64,000 nt of DNA from Reticulascus tulasneorum. Its lineage: Eukaryota; Ascomycota; Sordariomycetes; Glomerellales; Reticulascaceae. The notes beneath the pieces were generated by a model. The model was not told where the DNA came from, searched no databases, and worked only from the letters and a program-made list of their open reading frames with translations. The stretch spans positions 1,550,001-1,614,000 of the forward strand of contig LSAX01000007.1 in assembly GCA_001557505.1 (NCBI GenBank). The letters are read 5' to 3'. The translations under genes and the position numbers were made by a program. Each line of letters starts with the position of its first letter. Positions within the stretch are counted from its first letter, which is position 1. This document shows positions 35,201 through 47,500 of this stretch, piece by piece.

Positions 35201-38200
35201 GTTGAGATGGCGAGGATTATGAACACAATTGGTTTCTTGTGCTGTAGGGGCAGATCATCGATGTTTGACGTTTGTTTGAATGTGGTCGCCTATTCTGTAA
35301 CGACGATGCTAATGCTGTCAGGTTTGGGCCAAGCAGTAGACGCGCAGATCCGTTGATTTAGCAAGCATCTCTCGGCGGTCCACCCCAGCAGCCGCACATC
35401 AAGATGCGGCGTGAAAGGAGGCGTTCTTGTTTCCTTGCAAACTTCAGAGCCACGAACGCCACTGAGTGCGCCAAAAGACCGTGCTCGCAGTGGGTTCTTC
35501 AGGGGTCTGGCGGGAAGGCTCTCCTAAGGCTTCGCCACTAGAGTTGCGTCCGCTTGGATGGTAATTTCCAGACACGACTAGGCGGCCACGCGACTCGTGA
35601 TAGGCTGGGACCATCCGAGATTGTGGGAGGCGATGAAGCTGCTCGCCTTGGGGCAAGGTCGAAATTCAATATTTGATGCAAGGTGTCGGGGGACTGGGGG
35701 AGGAAGTCGGGTCACAAATCGGGGTGAGCCGGCTAGCTGTGACAAGATGAGGTTCGGGCTAGCAGCATTGGCGCTGTAAACTGGCTTTCAGCTTATCGGC
35801 TTTCATGACCACTAGTAAATTACTGAAAGGTGTATTTCTCGCCGGGTAGGTTTGTCTCCGACCCATGCTGCTGCTAGTGGCAGTGATGGCTATGCAATAA
35901 AGGAAGATGAAGACGAAGAAGAAGAAAGCAATGGCCCGTTCGTCTCGTACTTGGTTTCGTTCCAAGGCATCTTTGTTCGTGTATTCTGGGTTGGATTCAC
36001 CCAGGGTGCGGTGCCCTTTAGGAAAAAGAACTGATAGTCAGCATAGACCCCCACCTGACAGGGTGCCTGGAGCTCGATGTTCTGCAGACGCTTGAAGCCT
36101 TGTGAACCAGAGCTTTGTGGTAGGGAAGAAAACAGCAATTGAATCGACGGAAGAGAAATAGTTAGTGCGGTCGGTGTCGTTAATAGGGGATTATCGAAAG
36201 AGAACAAACATCCACATGTTTCTTGAGAAGAGCAGACCAGACCAAAGTTTTTAATTTGGAAAGACCGTGTATTGATACCTCTGTAAACCGATAGTCACGC
36301 GCTTGGATGACTCCTTCCCTGTGTAGGTAGATAATAATACAGTGAGCTGGGGTACCTAAGGTAGGTAGTTCGAGGTACCTACCTAGGTAGTTAGGGAAGG
36401 TCAATCTCACACATGCTTGCTTGCCCCTCTGCCATCTTCGCCAACATCTAGACCACCCGAACTCGGGAGAGGACCAAGACTCGAACAATTGCCATGCCAT
36501 ACCGGTTTCGGAATATGCAATGCAGGTGGCTCCATCTTCAGCCCGTTACGACATCCGCCATTCCATTCCTCGCGTGCTTTTGTGCGTCTCCTCGTCGCCA
36601 CTACTTCATCCAATTCGAGCGCCTGACAGCCCCATGGCTTACGGAGTGAGGCTGGTGCCACAACTGCAAGAGAACGGTTCCAAAGGCCCTTATCACGATA
36701 CTAGTCAGGACGGGGATCTGCTTCAACGGGACTTGCGGCTGCGTCATTGAATTAAATTGCAATCCCCACAGGCAGCGACTCCCTTCCAGCGAATCTATCG
36801 ACCTCAGCCCTCAAGCCTCGCTCGACAAATACCACCCTACCCTTCCGGGGAGATGCCAGCTGTTTCACCCTCTCTCCCTGTTCCTGCAGAAGCCACACAA
36901 TCAATCTCGTCAGATTCTGTCGAAGCTTATCTAGACCTCTGTTTCTTTCTTCTCCCCTTTTCCCTATGACGAAGACGTAAAAGCTATGGCCGCTTCGGTC
37001 ACGGACAACTGCCTGCCACCGCCTGTTAGATCCCATAGCAGCAGAAGACAGAAAAACGCGACCGCATCTAACCTCAGCTGCAGGACGATTCCTACCCCGC
37101 GGACATGAACTGTAACCCGCGGACGTAAACAATAATCGAACAGAGCGGCCAGTCATGGTCGGTAGTCGCAATCCTACCAACACCATGTCAGCTCTGATGC
37201 AGCCGTGATCAAGGGCAGTCCATTGTGCCTATTGTGCTATTGGTCTGCCCCGCCAAGTCCAGGCTCGCAACACCTGCTGGACTTGTCATCGTTTGACGGC
37301 TGGGCTGGTAGTCAGCCCCCATAAGCACAGTGACCCATGGCATCGAACTCTACTAGCAGCTCGACGCTCCCCGTTTGCCCACAGCTTCCATGTTGAAAAG
37401 TCTCCGACGTCAGCCCAGAGAGCATGCCTAGGTATGTTGCAAGCTACCATGTGTATACCCTGATCTGTCCATGGGGTTAGAGCATCCAAGGCAACTGCTC
37501 GCCACTCCGTGACCCAAAACCTTCATCCCTTACATACCGCGCTTCCAGACAAGCATTCCACTGCTTTCCATTTATCACACAAGTTTTAATATACCGTCGG
37601 TCCGTCCAATCGAGACATGAAGGAGCAGCGGCTGGATGGACACTGTGGGGATCATCAACCATATGCCGAGTGAGTCCCAGCAAACCCATGATCCCTGTGT
37701 CGATCTCTCATGTCTCATCAACTGTGGCGTCCTGCAAAAGTTCCATACATCTACGCAATTATCGGATGATAGCAACGACCCCTTCAAGGTTGCGCTTCAT
37801 AACTGGGGGATATACAGGTGCGATAGCAACGAGAATTAGCGTGCCATTGATTCGGGGCCGCTTCAGTGGAGTGTAATCGAGATGTGGGACTTTCAGCTCG
37901 TGCCTTCGTTCCCACATACAAATCCAACATGCACAATCACAGTCTTGTGGAACATATTCGATCCACTAATCAATCATGATCAACCAGAACCAGCGGGGGA
38001 ACGGGACGGCGGCCTTTTGTTGGTTATAGCATCGGCCACCAACCACGTCACATAGCGCACCTTACGCTTTTTACCCTTGATAGGACGGCATGATACCATC
38101 ACACTATAACTCTACGATGTCTCTAGCACGAAGGCCGGAAGTGGCTGGGGAGATGAGTGTCATTTGGAAGCATTCGGCCCACTCAACTCCTGCCTTCCCC

Positions 38201-40392
38201 GATTGGCCGTTTACACAGTTGAATGTCTCAAACCTCACCGATTACAAAGATCTTGTATTCGTAATGCGCCGTAGAAAACCCCGGCACTGCTCGGTTTCTT
38301 GGTCATGCTCGGCCCTCGATTGAGAGCATCCGTCAGCTGAAAGCTGACCTGGGCGATGCACACCCACTCTCTGGATTTGAAAGACGGCGGAGCGCCTTAG
38401 CAGCAGCAGCATGGAGGCCAGGGTCACGAAACACCCAAGTTCGTGTTCTGTTGGCAGATGTGCGTTGTCTAGTTGAGCCGTTGTATGTCTTGCAGCACAA
38501 CCCTCAGGGCTGGCCATGGTGAGACAAGGACAGCCGCTCTGCTGCAAGTGCCCGGCTGAAGCGGTCCAGATCAGATTTGTCCCGTAAGACATGACTTTCA
38601 TGAGGACTTCTCTGGTTGTTCTATTGATATTTTAGAGCACGCATTACAGATGCCACCAGGCATTCCACCACCATATAAGTCTTCATTTCGCAATGATGGC
38701 TTCTCAATAGAAGGCTTGTTTTGAGATGTCAGAACAACAGAAAGCGGAATGAGTTCCCGGAGGGGCTTCTTGGTGGGCTGACTCCAGTATCAACTGTCTG
38801 GCGACTGAGGTTTTACTTTTCAAAGCTGTGACGGCAATTATACTCAGCACCGCGGTACGCTTCGCTGCTGACAGCAGCTCAGTCGCTTGTCCCATCAATT
38901 CAAAGATTTTCAGCACCAGGAGTCGCACTATCGGGTGTGTTTCTACCCCTTGCTTTTCTTCGGGGGGCCACGAATGTGCCTGGGATTCTTGTGGATAGAG
39001 CCATTCGGCCCTAAGCACTGCCTAAGCTGAGACGTGTCTATGTGTGCTCTTCGATCAACTGCCACGCAGCCGTTCGCCGACTGGCCAACACGATCAGGGA
39101 CCTGTCTCAACTTGGCCTTCATCTCCCCGCGGCAGACTCTTCCTCGACGGTAGAGAGAAGACATGAATGCGTTCCATGGCTATCGGGATCCATTGGCTTG
39201 GGTGGATAAGCCTCTAGCTCTTCCCCACGAGACACTACGGCACGCTGGTTGTTTTCGGAAGTCGTCTGCTATCCGTCCGCCTCCTCGAAAAGCACCAGGC
39301 ATCACATAGCTGCCCTATGTCTGAACAGCTCTGGAGACTCATGACGCTTGATTAGACAAGGAATAAGAGATCGCAGGCAACACTTTTTACTAAGACAGCC
39401 GCAGGAAAGCCGTCTACGGACTGGAAGTAACAAGGCCTTAAACCAAGCACAAGCTCTACCGTACTATTTCTGTGAGGGTGTCTCGTTCCATGCTGAGGCA
39501 AGTTTCACACATCCCAACATTCGCCTCCTTGAACGACTTAGACCGGCAATCCCGACAGGACCAGGAATTCACCCACAATCCGGCATGCAGTACCGAGGAA
39601 TGCGAATCAGCGTCAAGACTGCATGGATAGACACTCCGTGGCTGTGGTTGTCTTTCCACCCATGGAGACTGAACGGAATTTGAGTTTGGATGAAATGTCT
39701 TGAAATCACCTCTCCATCTACACAGATGCTAGTCCCTGACCTAAAAAGCAACGAGAGATGCTGGTGCCTTGCCGTAAACTCAATTTACGCGCCAGGCGAT
39801 CCTGGAGCAGAGTCGGCTGTTGGTCACATGATTGCTTTTCGACCTGCAGCTAACAAAAACATTGGAGACGATCGATCACGGTAAATTGTTCGCAGGCTAA
39901 GAGCATACATAGATGGGATCCCCGGGAGAGCATCTCCTGTGTGGTCTGTTTCCATGAGACAGCAGCCAATCCTCATCCCAAGGTCTGAGTCTATGCATGA
40001 ACTTCAGGGACAAATATTGGACTAGACAGTTTTCTCACTCTCCAACCGCCTGCCGTGTCTGCCAGCTATTCTATCTTTTCAGTTCTCTCAGATCGATAGG
40101 GTACGGGATTGGTTGGTTGGGCCAACTGTGAAGCAGATACCGAAAACCTACTGCGGGTCCTATTCGTCTCAATATTCGAAGGCTTTGTGACCCTCGGAGG
40201 ATCGCCCAAAGCATAAAGGCGCGTACAAACGGCACGGGACATCTTTAGGGCAATCTTGTTCATTTACGTAGCAAGTAGTACTACCAACAACTGATCCCAA
40301 CTGTACAAAGCCTGCAGCCCCTGGGGTGAAGTTATAGCCACTACCCTCATTCCATATCATTATGTGCCAAATTCCGGATCCACCGGTGCTTA
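29212..40392. other. 11.2-kb gene-free interval
   Basis: This is the largest gap in the window. Its left part should hold the C2H2 gene promoter and leader. It also contains an 11-G run (29994-30004), a 13-T run (33909-33921), TATG/GTAC-rich DNA near 32640-32690 and CTACCTAGGTAG near 36380. The longest open frame is 171 codons (32592-33107) with no domain. A minus-strand stretch at about 33340-33630 stays open for ~98 codons and looks somewhat protein-like, but nothing ties it to a gene. No transposon, tRNA or rRNA recognised. Confidence 0.45.
36354..36394. repeat. TACCTAGGTA-type palindrome cluster
   Basis: The segment contains a perfect 12-base palindrome, CTACCTAGGTAG (36379-36390), flanked by further GGTACCT and GGTAGGTAG motifs. 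A related 12-base palindrome, GTACCTAGGTAC, lies at 49776-49787 before SMC5. Confidence 0.55.
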
Positions 40393-42416
40393 TTACAGCT
40401 TCGAAGCTGGCGAAGCACTGCCCACGGCGGTGATCTCATCGTACAGAAGTCTACAATTGGTCAGCTGCCAGCCCGCCAGAGTAGACAGTCTCGAGGTTGG
40501 GAGAGGGGAGAAAGGGTTGAGTGGGGGTAAACGCAAACTCACGTAGTCAAGAAATCAGCATAATCCTCCCCGGTAACTTGGGCCGAGAAGTACTGGGAGG
40601 CCAGCTGGAACTTGTGGCCCTTGGGCGCCTTGCTTGCCAGTTCGTCCGTTGATTCCTTAAGCAACTTGAGGGCGTAGGCCTTGTCGACCTTCTTGCCCTC
40701 GGCGGTGGTGACGCCATGCCTGACCCATTGCCACAGCTGGGAGCGGGAGACTTCGGCGGTGGCGGCGTCCTCCCTAATGATGCATTAGCCTACGCCCCAT
40801 ATATCAAGATCACCCGTTTTGTTCTTCAGGGCGCGATATCCAGGCGCTAGCTCCTGAGGTGCGGGCGGCAGAAATGACTGGTGAGACTTACATGAGATAG
40901 TTGATGGGCACGCAGCCGATGCCCCTCGTCCAGGCCTCCATATACCCGAGCCCGATATTCAGGTTCTTCTTGATGCCCTCCTCTGTGACTTTTCCTGGGA
41001 CGTTCATATTCAGCAGGTCCTTCTGGCTGATCTGGACATCTTCCCTGCGGATGAAGAGCTGGTTGGGAGTCGGCATCTGCTTGTTGAAGATCTCGGAAGC
41101 AATGGACGCCAGCGCGGGATGAGCAACCCATGTCCTACGGCAGTCAGTGTTTTCTGTCCCCATGATAGCCCCCGGGACCTCTGTGACCTACCCGTCGTGC
41201 CCCGCTTTCGCTTCACGGAGCTTGTCGGCGCGAACGCCCTCCATGGCCTTGTCGTTGGCGGCCTTGTCGTCCTTGATGGGGATTTGAGCAGCCATGCCGC
41301 CCATCGCGTGAACGCCACGCTTGTGGCAAGTCTGGATGAGGAGCTTGACCTGTTTCGGGCTGTCAGCATCGCACTCCATACCTAATCCGGTCGGCCAAGG
41401 AAGCAACGTACATAGGCATCCATGAAAGGAGAGGTCATGGTGACTGCACTCCGGTCCGGCAGGACGAAATCCGGGAGCTGCCTGAACTTCTTGATCACGC
41501 TGAAGATGTAATCCCACCGGCCGCAGTTCAGGCCGGAGCTGTGGTCCCTGAGCTCGTAGATGATCTCGTCCATCTCGAAGGCGGCGAGGATGGTCTCGAT
41601 CAGCACGGTGCCGCGGATCGTGCCGCGCGGCATGCCGATGTAGTCCTGTGCCAGGTTGAAGACGTCGTTCCAGAGGCGGGCCTCGAGGTGCGACTCCATC
41701 TTCGGGAGGTAGAAGTAGGGGCCGATGCCGATCTTGAGGGTCTGGTGGGCGTTGTGGAAAAAGTAGAGGCCGAAGTCGAACAGCGAGCCAGAGATGGGCT
41801 CGCCGTCGACCGTGACGTGCTTCTCGTCGAGGTGCCAGCCGCGGGGACGCACGATCAACGTGGGGAGGGTGCGGTCGGTGCGCAGCTTGTAGTCTTTGGC
41901 GCCCTGCTTGAAGTCGACGTTGCGGTGGTTGGCGTCGTAGAGGTTTACCTGGCCATTGACCATGTTCTCCCAGGTTGGGGCGCTGGAATCTATTTCCTTA
42001 GTTAGTCTCCGGCGTTCTGGGGAGGCTGCACGGCAGCGCGCAGCCACAAACTTGCCTTCGAAGTCGGCCATGTAAGTCCACACGTCCGAGTTCAGGGCAT
42101 TGACGACCATCTTGCGGTCCGTTGGGCCTGTGATCTCAACTCTCCGGTCTACCAGGCCCGGGGCGGGTGGAGCTCCCTTCCATGTCGGGTTTTCCCTGAT
42201 GGCTCTGGTCTCGGGGAGGAAGTCTGGGAGAGTGCCGCGGTCAATTTCGGCCTGGCGCGTCTTCCTCCGCTCCAGCAGGTCCTTGCGGGTGGCATTGAAT
42301 GATCTGTGAAGCAGGGCCAGGAAAGCCAAGGCCTGGGGAGTCAGGATCTTGCGCTGGGAGTCCTGGACAGTTCCCAGGACATTGACGCCCTGGAGAATGG
42401 TTTCGGTGGTCGCCAT
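40393..42416 (-). CDS. acu-9: Malate synthase, glyoxylate cycle, peroxisomal
   Basis: Six exons on the minus strand: 42056-42416, 41412-41989, 41192-41349, 40892-41134, 40543-40773 and 40393-40450, giving 542 aa, the normal length for fungal malate synthase A. It condenses glyoxylate with acetyl-CoA to malate, allowing growth on acetate, fatty acids or ethanol. The family signature [16 protein letters not shown] is present, as is the catalytic-base segment [19 protein letters not shown]. The protein ends in SKL, a peroxisomal targeting signal (PTS1) made only after splicing of the last intron. Intron 1 (41990-42055) is a GC-AG intron (AG|gcaagt) with an actaac branch; it is 66 bp, in frame and without stops. 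Splicing restores the expected [13 protein letters not shown]. The other four introns are GT-AG. acu-9 is the Neurospora name (acuE in Aspergillus). Confidence 0.97.
41990..42055 (-). other. GC-AG intron of malate synthase
   Basis: The exon ends GAAG and the intron begins gcaagt, the usual context for GC donors. A branch site (actaac) lies about 12 bases before the atag acceptor. No GT donor nearby gives the correct protein. The 66 bases could be read through as 22 codons. Confidence 0.85.
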
Positions 42417-44549
42417 CGTGGGCGGTTGCGTGTATGCGATCAGGCAGGCCGAAAACGATCCGAGTCAGGCTTTCACGTGCAAACAAGGGACTGTGAACGT
42501 AAGACACTCCAAGAAAACTTTACTGGGTGTGAGGTATTCCGTTTGGTAGTAGAGAGGTAGGGTAGATGGGCAAGAGGAAAAAGGAAGTTAAGTTTAGAAT
42601 ATGTCCCCCCCCCACGACAGGAATGAATGATCAGGCTAAGATGGCGAAAAATGATAAGGCACGACGACGTAGAGGTCTCAAGCTCGGTAAGGAGATGGAA
42701 GCTCGCCTCTCGCTGGAATGACGGAGGGTGGGGATCTCAATAATCCTTGACGCTTGCTAGACCTACCTAGGGCGATACATGGACATGCCGGACTCTACCA
42801 TGCGTACTGCACCAAATCCGATTCTCGGCACAGGTACCGGGACTAGCTGACCTTCAGACTTTCCATCAATGGAAGTCGGCAGTGATCGGCGTCGTTCGGG
42901 TGGAGGGGATCTCATAACCGGACCGCGGGGAGTCATCGCCTTCATGGTCAAGCGAATTGGCCCTGTTCCACAGCTGAACGAAGCCGGACGCTTGTGAAAG
43001 TGTGGGGTAATGAAGTATACCACCTAAACAATTAGTGAAGGTAGCTAGCTACCTTAGTAGGAGGAGGGGGGAACTCCCCATCCATGGAATCCAGATGCCC
43101 GGCCCCTCCACCCAAATAACGTGTGTCTAACCGCCTCGTGCACGCCCTCCTAATTAAAATCTCCTAGTAGGTTCACCAAGTATCCCATCAAAGTATTATG
43201 GGACTGGCTGGCCCTTCGGTACTATCTATCTATCCTACTACCGTAATTACCTGCATGTTTACTGTGTTCCTCCTGGAAACCCTTTTGGGCAGAAGGAGTA
43301 GGGAGGGAGGGGCGCGGGGTCGGCGTCGGCCGCTTATCGACGGCGGCCACCGAACTGATAACTATCAGCCCGCCGTAAAAGCTTTCAAGTCCTTCTCCAT
43401 AACTTAGCATACAGACTGCAACGCAGAATTAAACTCGACATACGCCCATCTGAATTCTCTCTCTCTGCATCAATTGCGTGCTCAGGACCTTTCTACACCT
43501 TGAAGAGTTTTGAAGTCATTCGGAAGATCCACGCCGAAGTCGGTGGTTCCCACAAGATAAGGACAATGGGACGCCAGAGTCCGCGGTCCGCCAAGATTTC
43601 CCCATGACGCAGGCCCCATTTGGTCCATGCATCCATCATCCATCACTTCCATCTTGGAGCCTGGTGGCCTTATGTAAATATCTAGCCTAGCTGGTTGACA
43701 GGACGTCCGCACCGCCGAGACCCGCGATTACGGCCGAGCAGCCGAGGCTTTGCACTACCTTGCATAACCTTCCACAGAGCCGCCTTCGGTAGCCGTATCT
43801 TTCCGAGGCAATGCTCCCCAGTCCCCACTACCTCTGTGGTGACTGATGACTCCTCGTGTAATAACCTCCCGGCTTGATGATGGTGGTGACACCTTGCTGC
43901 GTAAGAACACATTGTTCTGGATAATGGAACAAGATTGAACTGGGCGAATTTCGGTGTTCACCCCAGCTAACACGTAACTTTGTCGCCCGTTCGCCAGTAG
44001 CTGCGAATGTGCGCTTGAGTCTCATCTCGTCTCGTGCTGCAAATTTGATCAAGATAACCCTATGGACCTATTCTTATTACGTGAAGACGCCGCAGCAGCC
44101 TTACTGGCTCCATCTTGACCCTGTTAGTAAAAGGTTTTTGATCTTGTTTATACAATCCTTATTTATACATCTCGTTCGAGTGATCCAACAATCATTACCT
44201 ATCCATCAAGCAGTCTCAGCCAACTCTGGTCTCCATCCTCGGATCCTATGCCAAGTCCACTCCTCAACCAAATTAGGAGCTCAAGCTCGTGTCATCCCAA
44301 TGGCAAAGACAAAATACGAAGTGAGGAAAGGGGGGGGGGGAGAAAGGAAAACCGAAAAGAAAAAGAGAAGAAGAAGAAACCAGCCATAATTCCTAGACCT
44401 CGCCAGTCAGTCAATGCATATGCCGTATGGCAGGACCCTCGACCAAGTCTGTGCCAGTCCCGAGCCATCTGCCTTTGCTTCTCTCTCTGCAATATCAATC
44501 CATAATGCCATAATCCCAACCATGAGTTGCAAATCCGATGTCGCGGTGC
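42417..44549. other. Intergenic region between malate synthase and the Gin4-like kinase
   Basis: 2.1 kb. The left half is the promoter side of malate synthase; the right end should hold the kinase 3' UTR. An 11-G run lies at 44330-44340 next to an A/G-rich stretch. No gene seen. Confidence 0.5.
42900..42930. promoter_or_regulatory. Two CreA-type (SYGGRG) sites upstream of malate synthase
   Basis: GTGGAG at 42900-42905 and GCGGGG at 42925-42930 both match the CreA/Mig1 consensus and lie about 0.5 kb from the start codon. Malate synthase genes are known to be glucose-repressed. The motif is short and common, so this is suggestive only. Confidence 0.25.
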
Positions 44550-47500
44550 TCACGAGTTGAGTGTCTTGATCATCATCTTGGTCTTTCTCTTATCCGTCAC
44601 GAGCAGGTTGCGGGATCCGAAGACGGTCTTCAGGGTGTCCACCACTCTGTGGAAGCTGCTAGCAGCCCCGCGCTCCTGCGTGAAACGGACGATGCTTAGC
44701 GACCCTCTCTTCCCATGTTCGATGACCGTCATAATCTCCGCAGCAAAGGAAACCTCCTTAATGCTCAAGTCTGACGCGAAACTGTTAGTATGGGTGACCA
44801 GGTAACAGCCTGCTTGGGGATTGCGACAACTTACAATTCTTTGCTCCTACCCGTGCAAACACCATGTTTCTCTCCTTGTCAATCTGAATGTCTCTCATAC
44901 CATACCTTCGCCAATCTTTCAGGAGAATACCAATCTCCTGTCTAGCCCGCTTGCGCGAAATGACAAGACATAGGTAGCTTGTGGCAGGCTTGACACCGAA
45001 GAGACGAGCCAGCCAGTTCTGATGTACCTCAATGTTACGAATGCCCGACTCTGATTCGAACCAGCTCTTCTGAGACTGTTGTGATGCCTTGTGTCGAACA
45101 ACACGGGTGGGCTCTGGCGATGGAGAATCCTCATACTCTGACCCTTCTGTAAAAGTTAGCCGACCCGACAAGGAAGAGTTCGGGACGAGGGGAGACTTAC
45201 GAGCAATTGTCATCGTTGGATCTGGTTTGCTAGTCTTCCAGAAGAGAAAACCAAAGCTCTTCTTCTTGGATGGCAATGGCGGCGCGTTTGTCGAAGTTGA
45301 ATCACCTCGGTAAGAGTCTCTTGGCTGTCGACGGCCGTCAGATATGTCTTCAGAGCGTCGCGGATCGTGAGCATCATCCTCTGTGAGCACAGTTGAATCT
45401 TTGTTGACACTGTCTCTTGAAGATCTCCTAAACCAAGGTAACCTCTTCTTTTTCGAAGTGCCCGACTTCTCATTGCCAGTAGACGCTGTAGTTGATTCGT
45501 CTCCGCGTATTGCGCCATGCATGTACCGCTGCCGCAAACCAGCTTGAGCGCCAGTGGCTCCTTGATCGTGCTGCTTCTTGCGTACATTTAGGGGCATGGG
45601 AATCGGACTAGCTTCTGTCGGAGAGTTGACAACACGAATGGTATCACCAACCTGGGAGAGACAGTCCAGCCTCGCCTTCTCTCCCTGTGTGCCAGGAGTT
45701 CGAGGTGGCGCTGACACGATGCGGGCCCTGTCAGACTCAGCAGTATTCATCGAGGATTCAGCATCTCTAGCAGTCTCGTTGATGGCTGGCAACTGGCCAG
45801 CATTTCTGCTATGGTGTGTGTGGACCGGCGCCGACACGGTCCTGCGCTCATGTTTGGGCAGCAACACTGGCAGGGCTAGGCGATTGACTTGCTTGGCCAC
45901 CTTCTCAGCATGCATGGACTGCTCATCTTTCATCTTGGACTGAGCACTACCTGCAGTTGAAGTTCCTGTTTCCGGGGCAGCAGTTGACTTCGGAGGGGGC
46001 AATGGAGGCAGAGGGCGAGTGTCCCATGGACTGACACTAGTCAAAGCCGGGGGGGAAGGTGTGATAAGAGATGGAGTGCCAATGCTAAATGATAGTGGCG
46101 TTGGCTCTCTCTTTTTGATAGTGCCTTGGTCGAAAATTTGCTCACTGCCATCGTCCTCTATCATGGAGCTATTGAAAGCTTCATCGCAATCTTTCGCGAT
46201 GCTGTGGCTGAAATGGCGTACTTCCTCGTTGAGGAGTACAGTAGGATCCTGCCGTTTCACGGCCTTTAGTTTTGGTGTAGCATTTCCCACAGCTGACTTT
46301 TGTTTGAGTGGAGTGGAGTTGATTGCCAGATCCCGATGATAGGTCGTGCGGTCTGCGGGAACACTAGGTGATTCATGGCGAGATGGAGGTCGGCCCCCGC
46401 GCTGTTCCATTGACTGTTTCTTGACATGAGAGAAGTCAATACCACGTTTATGGCGTGATGCAGGCCGCGTGTAAGGCGTTCCTTGTCTACTGCTGTGCAA
46501 TGAACTCATGGAATTGCGCGGGGAGTTGAAGCGAGCAGTGCTAGGAGCTCGTTGAGTGGTCATGCGGGTGTGTCGCTGGGTTGAACCACTTTTCAGTCTC
46601 GACAGCTGCCTGACGTACATTTCGCCCTCTCCCGGGCTTCCAGCCTGATCGTTGCGGTGCACGACGATCTTGGCGTGGCTGACCTGTGAGTTCCCGCGAA
46701 ACACCCTGCTGGCGTGATATGGATCGTAGCTTTTGGTAGTACCGTCCTCCGTCTCTGCCACATGAGAAATCACCGTGAAGCGAGAGATGCTTCTGCCCGT
46801 GCCCTTCGTTCGAGGCTGATTAAATTCACAGGTCGAGATGCGTTTTTTCCAGATCGGTTGCTGCAGATGATGGTAGTCGCTTGGCGATTGAAACAGCTCG
46901 GGAAGGAAGTTCTCCAGCTGCTTCTGTCGGTAATTCTGGAGCAGCCAGTAGAACAACTTCTGATCATTTTTCCTGTATCAAGTTAGCGTTCTGCGGCTGG
47001 ATGGTAAGTACTATGAGGCAGGATTGCGGTGACTGACTCAGAATCTACCAGCTTGAGCCTCAGTTGCTGCTCCGAAAACATATGCCATAGTGAGCGCAAC
47101 TGGCGGACGAGGTTGGGATCGACCTCTTGTAGTTGAAGAGGCTTGTAGTGGAAGTCTTTGCGAACATCATGGGGTTGGCCACCATTGCTGCCGAGATCGT
47201 CCAAGTAGTCGTATTTTTGAACCAGTGGATGCCGCCACATTTCTTGTAGCGAGATTCTAGTATCAGGGTTGACCTGCAGCATGCGACGTATCAAGTCTTT
47301 TGCCTCAAGGCTCAAGAACTCCGGCATGTTATACTGGCCTTTTTTGGTTTTCGCAAGTAAGACTCGTACATCTGGATCATCAAAGGGTAGACTTGCTGCC
47401 AAGATGGCATATAGAATTACACCCATACTCCAAACATCAGCCTTATCTCCTCTATACTGCTTGTTCTTCAGCAGCTCCGGGGCTGCGTAATGTGGGCTAC

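Noticed and set aside
29212..40392. RIP-mutated transposon island
   Set aside because: No strong AT richness, terminal repeats or transposase/reverse-transcriptase fragments were recognised.
41382..42416. Reading malate synthase exons 1 and 2 as one uninterrupted exon
   Set aside because: The 66-bp insert splits the conserved DFE-DSSAPTW segment and has a GC donor, actaac branch and AG acceptor, so it is an intron.
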